NCBI GenBank assembly: GCA_964484205.1 | Contig: CAZAEZ010000023.1 | Span: 1 to 64,000, forward strand | Length of the DNA stretch: 64,000 bases | From: M3007 sp964484205 | GTDB taxonomy: Bacteria > Bacteroidota > Bacteroidia > Chitinophagales > Saprospiraceae | Reading direction: 5' to 3' | Shown: positions 29,401 to 35,743 of the stretch, in pieces | Layout of the letters: every line of letters begins with the position of its first letter | Numbering within the stretch: the stretch's first letter is position 1 | The notes under the pieces: model-generated | What the model was told of the DNA's origin: nothing | Databases searched by the model: none | The model's input: the letters and a program-made list of their open reading frames with translations, nothing else | Program-made: the position numbers and the translations under genes

Positions 29401-31466
29401 ACATCTTCGCAGCAAAATTTCACCTGGTCGTAAAAAAACGTATCGGGCTGGCAGGTGGAGAATTCGAGCCGGCGCACTTTGAAATTTACCGGGCCGCAAT
29501 TGTCATACGAGCCGTCGTCGAACGTGCTGGCATTCACAAACACCATCCCGTCGATGCCCAGGGAAACCTGGGTGATTTCGTCGCAGGCTGCCACCGGAGG
29601 CACCTGGTCTTCAACTTTTATTTTAAAGGAACAGGAGGAGGAAGCCCCGCAGGCATCTTCCGAAAAATAGTACACAATGTGCTCGCCGATGGGCAGGCAA
29701 GGCGTAAGGCCAAATACGGCCAGGGTATCGCTGTTGTTGGGCGGGTTGCCGGGGAAGCCGGTCAGAATGGCATTCACGGTCAATTGATCGACGGTATCGC
29801 CGGTAAACGGATCAATCACCAGGATCAGCGCACTGGCATCCTGCACACGTCCGCAGGCGTCTTCCATGACCACATCGGGCAAATCGACCGTTGCACAACA
29901 GGCCAGCGGATCGGTGCTCACCGTAAGATTGGCCGGGCAGGTGAAAGCCGGGCCCTGGTTGTCCACCACGTTGATCACCTGGATATGCGTCAGCGGGTTG
30001 GGCGGGTCGGTGGAAGAGGTGCCGCAGAGGTTGAAGATCGTCCAGGTGCGGATGATCGAGTAGGTGCCGTCGCAAAACGGAGCGAGTTGGTCGGTTGGGG
30101 TGGCATTTATTTCGCAGAAGGAGTTGGTTCCGCTCAGGTAAAATATTTGTCCGTTAAATTCATAGTACGGCGCGCCCGTCACAGCCGGGTCGGTCATGCT
30201 CATGTTGCAGGCAACCGTCACGTCGCCCGGCAATTGCAGGCTGTAAATGCTCACCCGCTCAAAATAAATATACTGGGTACAGGTGGATTTATTGGCGCTG
30301 GCGTCGGTGGCCGTCCAAACGCGCTTCACGTAACCGCTCAGGTTGTCGTTGCCGTTGAACGTGCCCCCGCAGGGTACGTCCACCCAGGTATCGTTTTTGC
30401 TGAGCGTCACCGGCGAACAGTTGTCGGTCACCGTCGGGTATGCCTCGGCAATACCCAGGCTGTCTTGCAGGTATTGCGGCGAATAGTCATTGACCACGCA
30501 AGCCACGGTGATGTCCGCACAAGTCAGGAAAACCGGTGGCAGCACATCGTAGGCGATGGCGTCGGTCATGCAGAAGTTGCCGGAGCAAATGTTGGTTACG
30601 CGTATTTTCAGGGGTATTCCGATGTATTGCGAAGTAATGGTATTGCCGATATTCACGCCTTGCAGCGTAAAAATACTGACGGTAAACAGGGAGTCCAGCA
30701 CGTCGCCTTCCAGCGCCATGTCGGGTGTCACGGTGACGGAACAATCGTCGTCCATGGAAATTTCCACCAGGTCGTTACACACCATGGCATCCGGATCGCC
30801 GTAGGTGAGCACCAGTTGGTCGCTGGCGGCGTTGCACGGGCCGTTCGGGTTGTTGGTGGTGAGGGTAAGCGTGATGTTTCCGACAAAATTCAATGGCGGA
30901 TGAAAGGTGGGATTTAAAACAAAGGGATTGGGCGTAAAATTACCGCCGCCCACCGAGGCTGTCCAGGTACTGCTGGTTGCCGAGCCGCCAATGGCGCCGT
31001 TGAGGGGATAGGTGGCGTTTTTACAAAGTATTTTATCGGGTCCGGCGTTTGCGGTAGCCGGTTCAAAAACCACCACCACCACACTGGCCGAACCGGTCAT
31101 GCCGGTGCCGTCGGTCACTGTGACACTGTAAGTGCCCGCCTGCGCCTGGGTAATGCCCGGCCGGGAGGGGTTCTGGCTTGTCGATGTAAAACTGTCCGGG
31201 CCGTCCCAGCTAAAGGTATACGGCGCCGTACCACTGGTGATCAGGGTAGATAAAAACAAGGTGGTGCCGGCACAAAGCGGACTGTTGGAGCCTGCATTGA
31301 CCGACACAGCCAGCGGTGTGGCCGCAGCCGTTTCAGTGGTTGTTGGTTTGAAAACATCCGGGATTGGTCCGGAAAAAGCCTGCACAAAAACCAGCAGGCA
31401 CAAGGGCAGCGCAAACCAGCCGAAGCGGCGCATTCCTTTCAACGAAAATGATTTGAGAGTTCGCAT
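26475..31466 (-). CDS. Large secreted HYR-type protein with dockerin-like, cohesin-like and T9SS sorting domains (1,663 aa)
   Basis: Signal peptide in the first ~32 residues (FGWFALPLCLLVFVQAFSG); the start could also be the second ATG, 11 codons in. Residues ~50-135 form a SprB/PKD-like repeat. Then come many Cys-rich HYR/Ig-like domains to ~1240 with DNC and DxCG motifs. A carboxypeptidase-regulatory-like fold follows at ~1250-1300. A dockerin-like pair at ~1320-1380 has VSTFDLVLINKHILG and ISTFDLVEIRKLILG, separated by a D-rich loop. Residues ~1440-1555 resemble a cohesin-like sandwich (YVKPGEYFTVDFTADGQP). The T9SS type A domain ends the protein (YQNSPNPW... to KMVQSQ). It is expected to be exported across the outer membrane and surface-anchored or released; the repeats suggest adhesion or matrix function. 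Dockerin and cohesin-like modules in one chain might interact within or between molecules (inference). Confidence 0.93.
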   Translation of the reverse strand: MRTLKSFSLKGMRRFGWFALPLCLLVFVQAFSGPIPDVFKPTTTETAAATPLAVSVNAGSNSPLCAGTTLFLSTLITSGTAPYTFSWDGPDSFTSTSQNPSRPGITQAQAGTYSVTVTDGTGMTGSASVVVVVFEPATANAGPDKILCKNATYPLNGAIGGSATSSTWTASVGGGNFTPNPFVLNPTFHPPLNFVGNITLTLTTNNPNGPCNAASDQLVLTYGDPDAMVCNDLVEISMDDDCSVTVTPDMALEGDVLDSLFTVSIFTLQGVNIGNTITSQYIGIPLKIRVTNICSGNFCMTDAIAYDVLPPVFLTCADITVACVVNDYSPQYLQDSLGIAEAYPTVTDNCSPVTLSKNDTWVDVPCGGTFNGNDNLSGYVKRVWTATDASANKSTCTQYIYFERVSIYSLQLPGDVTVACNMSMTDPAVTGAPYYEFNGQIFYLSGTNSFCEINATPTDQLAPFCDGTYSIIRTWTIFNLCGTSSTDPPNPLTHIQVINVVDNQGPAFTCPANLTVSTDPLACCATVDLPDVVMEDACGRVQDASALILVIDPFTGDTVDQLTVNAILTGFPGNPPNNSDTLAVFGLTPCLPIGEHIVYYFSEDACGASSSCSFKIKVEDQVPPVAACDEITQVSLGIDGMVFVNASTFDDGSYDNCGPVNFKVRRLEFSTCQPDTFFYDQVKFCCEDVGDTVVVILRVYDVPMPLGPVALDFEEANSNDCQVEVYIDDKLKPVCISPGNVTVSCENFDPSLWAYGTPTAADNCCVDTLTVSDNYSQFDTVCSKGTIIRTFRVFDCHGLSNQCTQRITVEYEQDYYIHFPDDVIVTSCNGAGTYGEPTFYGEDCELLGASFEDQVFTVVPDACFKIERTWTIINWCTYDPNQGCTVVPNPNPNATANHASNLAGPIVSPFGTPAPWAPTVTKINPNDAAVNYSEYWSANANCYKYKQIIKIVDSEKPTIDCPASPVEVCDLTDNDAQLWNETYWYDSKLQQHDLCEAPTDLCISASDACSGSNVTIRYLLFLDLDNNGTMETVINSQNLPAANTVFFNNANSPNYSGGTARAFDERPVPLDQKYRFAIQTNVTGNQKTACVRWNTTQSPDNYVLPQLPYGKHKIKWLVQDGCGNEQTCEYFFEVKDCKAPTVVCLNGLSTALMQSAMVTLDLQYFLQDAYDNCTPDPLLVYGIRKSGTGTGFPLNPDGTPQTTVSFDCTELSFQLVEVWAMDMHGNAGFCETYVHVQDNIGVCASTNATVAGWLETDSGTGLEEAHVEVICTAPTGQPPVDLFDMTDEDGHYQFNNAIPIQCNYTVTPIKDNDPLNGVSTFDLVLINKHILGIQKLDSPLKMIAADANNSRSISTFDLVEIRKLILGIYTELPNNTSWRFVDKSYTFPDPADPFKEAFPETRSVWNILGHQMEDDFVAIKIGDVNNNAVPNSLMAVDDRSAGTLLFDVEDRYVKPGEYFTVDFTADGQPTAYQFTLNFPDLEVDAIYPGAGLADENFAVFADQHALTTSVGLPELAPRATFQVRFRARKAGRLSSMLSVSSRITKAEAYQSEDGRVATTLDVALRFNNAGVQTISGVGFELYQNSPNPWVNKTQIGFHLPQAADATLTIYDDLGRTLFTESANYTKGYNTIFIEHALIDAPGVLYYTLETAFGKATRKMVQSQ

Positions 31467-32381
31467 GAAAAATAAAATTTAGATGTTATGGATTAAGATT
31501 AGTAGTGAATAATGTCATTAAAGAACAGCGTTTAACATTCTGAATTTCAAGACATTGAAAGCCGGAATGTTGCGCTTGCCAAACTGTCGGAGGCAAGCGC
31601 TTGAACACAAATCGATTAGAATCGCGCACCGGATACCGGAGTACCCGGTGCGCGCAGGGGGGATGGATGTATTAATTCAGCTGCACCAAAACCGGTATGC
31701 CGAAATCACTGCGCAGCACTTGGCAGTTATCGGATACCTGATATCGGGCTGATATTTCCGCGGGCTCTCGCTCGTGAGGGGATAGGGGAAGCAAATGCTT
31801 CGCGGGCTTCTGCTGCCCCACCCCTCATCGCGAACACTCGGGTAAATTGGTTTGCACCTCTTTCGGTGAAAACACGTTGATATTTTTTTGGCCTTCGGCC
31901 CTGATTTCAACTGTTGCCCGGCGAGCCGGCGGCTTCCGGGAAGCCCCATCTGGCAACTGCCATTCCGACCCCGGTTTGGAATAGCCGGAATGACAGCACC
32001 CCGATGGTGTTCCTGTGCGCGCCCTTTTCCGGCAATCGTTTTTGCCGGGCCGGTTTGCGCGGATCATGTAACCGGCGCCACTTTTTTCCGGCCGTTGCCG
32101 GAAGAGCGCCTGCCGCACTGATCCTTGCCATGCGTCCGTCCGTTACGGAGCGGCCCGCCGCGCCCTGCGTGGCCGGCCATACCGGGTACTGTCCGGCGCG
32201 GTGCAATTGCACCACCGGCAAATACCAACGGAACTGGCTTGAGGAATCGATTGGGTTTAGTTGGGGGCCACAGGCGCTATTTTTTCAATAGCCGCTCGTT
32301 TTTTTCAATACATGCAGGTTTGTTCGGAGTACGCATTTGTACTGTTAGGAAAAGGCATTTATTGGGGTGCATTTTACGCGA
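31467..32381. other. Intergenic region, no convincing gene; hairpin at 31623-31654
   Basis: The 915 bp between the large cargo gene and the GIC-motif gene hold no ORF with protein-like composition. A hairpin with 10-bp arms (CGCGCACCGG/CCGGTGCGCG) lies at 31623-31654 but lacks a T-tract. Just upstream of it on the minus strand, an open frame without a start codon reads SDFGIPVLVQLN before a TAA at 31672-31674. It could be the tail of a decayed small gene. A 31-codon ORF with ATG at 32372, 9 nt after the GIC gene stop, is too short to judge. Confidence 0.5.
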
Positions 32382-32780
32382 TTAAAAATCCACAATCAGC
32401 CGGTCTCCGACTTCCATTACGGAATAGATACCCGGATTAATCGTTCGGTTTTCCAGCCTGACGGACCCCAGAATGCTGTGCGGCACGACATAGGGTTCGA
32501 ATACCTGGAACAACGCCCACCGGAAATGCCGCCGCATGAAGCGGCCTTCCATGGATTGTTTGTCAAATTCAAAGCGGATCTTTCCTGCTTTGGTAATGCT
32601 CACCAGGGTGGGTACTTTCGGGCAGGTGATTTCAGGTCCTGCGCCGCGCGCCATCACCCGGCATATTCCGACTCCGCTACAGTTGGCGCTGGGCGAGCCC
32701 AGTACGACATCGGCGCGGACCTTCTGGCCGGAATACACGTTTTGGCGTTGAGCAGCCGTCGTGTTTTGAAACGTCCTCAT
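32382..32780 (-). CDS. Uncharacterised GIC-motif protein (132 aa), paralogue 2
   Basis: Paralogue of the product at 17298-17720, with the shared motif GSPSANCSGVGIC followed by ITCP, then GKIRFEF and a FQVFE segment. Two possible ATGs exist, at 32801 and 32780; the second gives the same N-terminal length as paralogue 1 and is preferred. No signal peptide or membrane span. In both loci the gene is on the minus strand, lies downstream of helical-repeat genes, and is followed by a very large secreted protein gene (31466-26475 here, 16902 leftwards there). A 25-codon ORF (32795-32872) sits just upstream, where copy A of the micropeptides sits relative to paralogue 1. It lacks the VDTT-type ending and is not counted as a gene. 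Function unknown. Confidence 0.72.
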   Translation of the reverse strand: MRTFQNTTAAQRQNVYSGQKVRADVVLGSPSANCSGVGICRVMARGAGPEITCPKVPTLVSITKAGKIRFEFDKQSMEGRFMRRHFRWALFQVFEPYVVPHSILGSVRLENRTINPGIYSVMEVGDRLIVDF

Positions 32781-33120
32781 ATTTTCAGTTTTGATTAGCA
32801 TCGTGATTGCGTGTTAGTGTTGTTGTTTCGTTTTGATGTTACAAAAGTACCGGCAGCGATGAGCGTTGTCATGCCATTTTTTTGAAATTTTAAAATGAAA
32901 AAAACGACAAAAAAAACGCTTTCAAATTTTATAAAAACCTGTTTTTCAATAAAATAAACTAAACACAAAATCCAACAAGCCTGCCTGTTCAAGCGCGATA
33001 AATGCGCCTTGTTTTTTCTAAAAAAAAGAGAAAAAAAAGCTTGCGCGATATGCTGCGGCGGTCGGCTCGGCTGGAAATGCGGGTTTGAAAAAGGAGTGGA
33101 GTGCGGGGGTGGAGTGCGGG

Positions 33121-33246
33121 GGTGGAGTGAGGGGGTGACTGGCAGTCACCCCCTCACTAAAACGAACTGAAAATGCACGAACCTGGAACCTGAGCGGGTG
33201 GAGTGAGGGGGTGACTGGCAGTCACCCCCTCACTAAAACGAACTGA
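33121..33246. repeat. Two direct 50-bp copies of a palindromic (REP-like) element
   Basis: Copies at 33121-33170 and 33197-33246 each contain the perfect palindrome core GGTGACTGGCAGTCACC within a longer G-rich/C-rich stem, followed by ACTAAAACGAACTGA. The same core recurs at 60489-60519. This is a dispersed palindromic repeat, not a gene. The rest of the ~860-bp gap 32781-33642 holds an AT-rich stretch (32870-33030), probably the promoter of the GIC-motif gene, and the A/T-rich tandem block described separately. Confidence 0.85.
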
Positions 33247-33374
33247 CGATCGGCACGGCTGGAAATTGAAAGGGGAAGTAGTCGAAGCGTTTACATTTCC
33301 CCGCCTGGTCACAGTGCATTTTCCGCAGGGGACGCCCTTTGTAGCCATCAGCTTAAGGGAAGTGTTGTGTTATT

Positions 33375-33601
33375 AAAGTCTAAAGTTTAAAGTCTAAAGT
33401 CAAAAGTTTAAAGTCAAAATGTAAAAGGGAAGCAGCGTCCAAAAAGGAGGTATCGGGGCGACAAAGGCTCCCGGCATGCCAGCTTCGGGAACATCCTTTA
33501 GACTTTAGACTTTAGACTTTAGACTTTAGACTTTAGACTTTAAACTTTTGACTTTAAACTTTTGACTTTAAACTTTTGACTTTAAACTTTTGACTTTAAA
33601 A
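33375..33601. repeat. Inverted blocks of 7/14-bp tandem repeats (AAAGTCTAAAGTTT / TTTAGACTTTAGAC)
   Basis: The left block (33375-33419) is built from AAAGTC(T/A)AAAG units. The right block (33495-33601) is their reverse complement, with TTTAGAC and TTTTGACTTTAAAC iterated. They flank a ~75-bp unique core. Similar AAAAGTC iterations occur at 47424-47460. The blocks lie directly downstream of the helical gene at 33643 and may work as a terminator or be replication-slippage products. Confidence 0.8.
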
Positions 33602-33642
33602 AAAACGAAAACCAGGCCTCAAACCGATGACCATGCCCCCCC

Positions 33643-35190
33643 CTACCCTTTCCCTTTTCGCAAGCGCGGTTTGTAAATGGTGTTGTCCAGCGAATCGAGC
33701 GCCATTTGCCAGAGATCTTCGTAGGGAATGATCTCGATGTCGTGAGACTGGTTGGCAAAGTCGAGCGTCACTTCCGCGAGCCGTTTCACATTTTTTTCGG
33801 CATGGCGAATCACGGCAGCCTGGTGAAAACCCTGGTCGGGAAGCGTGAGCAGCATTTTGATAAAACAGTTGCTGCGGTAATTGTCTTCCTTTTTCAGGTA
33901 ACGGGTGCTGTATTTCTGGATCGCTTCCATGCGGTCGATCACCTCGTCGTGGCGTTTGGTGAGTACCAGAAAAAGAATGTGAAAAATAAGGATGGGAATG
34001 TTCATGCCGCGCCGGTCTTTGGCAAAGATCGGCAAGTCGTTGAGGAAACGCATGATCCGGATGCGGCTGATGACCGTTTCCGGGTCGTCGGGCACGACGC
34101 GGCCTACCTGGATGAGGTAGTACAAATAGGCTTCAAAAATTTTCCAGATTTGTTTGATGCCGTCGGGGAGGCCGTTGAAACGCCGGTGTTTGACGGTCTT
34201 TTTGTAAATGGCGTAGGCTTCCTGGTATTCCCGGGAATGCAGGGAAAGCAGCAACAGCAGTTCCTGGTATTTGAACCAGTTGAACGAGCCCATTTCGAGG
34301 AGTTTGAAGCCGCGATCGGCGGCTTTGCGTCCCCGCGCATAGTCTCGTAGTTGGACGTAGCAGACCATTTCCTGGTACAGGAAGGCTTGCAGCGGCACAT
34401 TGGCCACGTAGTTTTTGGCATCGAAAAAGCGAATGGCCTTGTCGCAAATGGCGATGGTCTTTTTGTAGTCGTTTACGCTGGTGTAGATAATGATTTCGAT
34501 GAGCCGGCCGGTGAGGTGGAGGCGGTAGGAGCCGTACTTGTTGAGGGCTTTTTCCAGTTTTTCGAAATACTTGCGGGCCACGGCGGGCACATCGCGTTTG
34601 GTCGACTTGTCGTTCACGAAACGGATGACGAGATCGGTGTACAAGTCTTCGGCGAGGTTTTCAAAATACAGGATTTCCTCCAGGGTTTTGACCTGTTTGC
34701 CGTAGCGTTCGTATTTTTTGAGGTTGCCTTCGATGGAGCCGTAGTAGAGCCGGAGCGCGCGCACCATGTCGAGTGCCAGGTCGATAAAATCGTAGCGCAG
34801 GGCGGTGCGGAGCAATTCCGCGGAAAGCGTCAGGACGGAGCGGTGCGCATTTTTGCCCAGCAAGATTTTGACGGCGCCCCATTTTTTATACGCATCGAAG
34901 TACGCTTTTTGCCGCGGGTTGTAGGTTGGCAGGTTCAGGTCGATGATCAGCAGCATCTGCACCAAATACTGGCGCAACGATTTTTTGATCCGCTGGTACG
35001 AAACCATTTTGGCCTTGTTGCCGTACAGGGCAGCCATGGCCTGTTCGTCGGTTTCGACTTTTCCTTCGGCCACCAGATCGTACAGGCGCATCGACAATGG
35101 GCCGGGTTGGAGGGCCTTGACGGTAAGCAGCGAAGCTGCCCGAAGTTTTTGCTTGGTTACAATAGAAACTAATTCTCGCAATTCATCCAT
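33643..35190 (-). CDS. All-helical repeat (TPR-like) protein of unknown function, paralogue 3 (515 aa)
   Basis: It starts MDELRELVSIV. Family motifs are present: GSFNWFKYQELLLLLSLH mid-protein, KDRRGMNIPILI near residue 395, a TRYLKKEDNYRSNCFIKMLL segment, and a C-terminal ANQSHDIEIIPYEDLW. The last ~20 residues are Lys/Arg-rich (KPRLRKGKG). It is closest to paralogue 4, its upstream neighbour on the same strand, and a 35-aa micropeptide ORF lies between them (35407-35514). No signal or membrane segment is seen, so it is predicted cytoplasmic. Helices of ~34-40 residue periodicity suggest a TPR-like superhelix that could bind a peptide or partner protein. Function unknown. Confidence 0.9.
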   Translation of the reverse strand: MDELRELVSIVTKQKLRAASLLTVKALQPGPLSMRLYDLVAEGKVETDEQAMAALYGNKAKMVSYQRIKKSLRQYLVQMLLIIDLNLPTYNPRQKAYFDAYKKWGAVKILLGKNAHRSVLTLSAELLRTALRYDFIDLALDMVRALRLYYGSIEGNLKKYERYGKQVKTLEEILYFENLAEDLYTDLVIRFVNDKSTKRDVPAVARKYFEKLEKALNKYGSYRLHLTGRLIEIIIYTSVNDYKKTIAICDKAIRFFDAKNYVANVPLQAFLYQEMVCYVQLRDYARGRKAADRGFKLLEMGSFNWFKYQELLLLLSLHSREYQEAYAIYKKTVKHRRFNGLPDGIKQIWKIFEAYLYYLIQVGRVVPDDPETVISRIRIMRFLNDLPIFAKDRRGMNIPILIFHILFLVLTKRHDEVIDRMEAIQKYSTRYLKKEDNYRSNCFIKMLLTLPDQGFHQAAVIRHAEKNVKRLAEVTLDFANQSHDIEIIPYEDLWQMALDSLDNTIYKPRLRKGKG

Positions 35191-35406
35191 ACCGGACGCA
35201 AGTTATCTGGCGGGTGCTGGCAATTGATTAGGGCGAACAAACCTACGTTGTTTCCGACGATATTGTTCGTTGATGTATATACGCAATAGGTAAAATGTGC
35301 GCAAACAGCTTGCCAACAAATGCGTAACCAGGTCCGAAAAAGGAAATCAGGGGGAGAATTGTATCAATTGTATTTCAAACAAGCGCCGTTTGAACTCAAG
35401 GGGGAC

Positions 35407-35514
35407 CTATACGCCGGAGATGTCGATGATGATCACGTCGGAAAGGCGGTTGTTTGATTGTGCAGCGGCAGTGAAAAATGTGTTGAAACCCGGAGTGTTA
35501 AATTGACTGTTCAT
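35407..35514 (-). CDS. Micropeptide (35 aa) with hydrophobic C-terminal signature, copy C
   Basis: ATG at 35514, TAG at 35407-35409. It begins MNSQFNTPGFNTFF and ends LSDVIIIDISGV at the stop, aligning with the VIVDTTVV and IIVDTTMV ends of copies B and A. The DVIII run is also reminiscent of short hydrophobic peptide pheromones of streptococcal Rgg systems; this is only a visual likeness. It lies 230 bp downstream of helical paralogue 4 and 216 bp upstream of paralogue 3, all on the minus strand. A perfect 8-bp inverted repeat lies 4 bp upstream of its ATG. Confidence 0.6.
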   Translation of the reverse strand: MNSQFNTPGFNTFFTAAAQSNNRLSDVIIIDISGV

Positions 35515-35517
35515 GAT

Positions 35518-35544
35518 GACTTCGTTTTAATTGTTTACGAAGTC
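35518..35544 (-). promoter_or_regulatory. Inverted repeat directly upstream of micropeptide copy C
   Basis: GACTTCGT, an 11-bp AT-rich spacer, then ACGAAGTC form a perfect 8-bp dyad ending 4 nt before the ATG at 35514. It could be an operator or an mRNA hairpin that covers the ribosome-binding region. Upstream (35560-35740) the sequence is very AT-rich, as expected for a promoter. No exact Bacteroidota -7 box (TAnnTTTG) with good spacing was found. Confidence 0.45.
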
Positions 35545-35743
35545 AAAAGTCCGGGCTTACCCCTCCGGAATCATGGACAGAAATACACGCTCGTTCGCCT
35601 TACATTTTTTACACTTTTTTTATTTCAAAAAAATTAAATACTTGTTTATCAAACATTTAGAAAAATCAAAAAACAACTTTCACAACAAATTCAACATTCA
35701 ATATTTGACACTTTTTTTCACCCGGATTAACTTGTTTCGACGT

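Noticed and set aside
26562..30917. 1,451-codon plus-strand open frame opposite the HYR/dockerin gene
   Set aside because: Same codon-usage effect. The minus-strand product has signal peptide, HYR, dockerin-like and T9SS domains; the antisense product has no recognisable motif.
31825..32291. Several ~100-codon ORFs on both strands between the cargo gene and the GIC-motif gene
   Set aside because: Overlapping ORFs in different frames, Arg/Pro-rich composition, no similarity among them or to known families, and palindromic repeat content.
32795..32872. 25-codon ORF just upstream of GIC-motif paralogue 2 as a fourth micropeptide
   Set aside because: Position is right but the C-terminus (TNTQSRC) lacks the shared hydrophobic signature; not enough to call it.
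33375..33601. AAAGTC/TTTAGAC tandem block considered as a CRISPR or iteron origin
   Set aside because: The units are 7-14 bp with no unique spacers, are arranged as inverted blocks, and similar units recur near 47.4 kb; no replication-initiator gene lies nearby.
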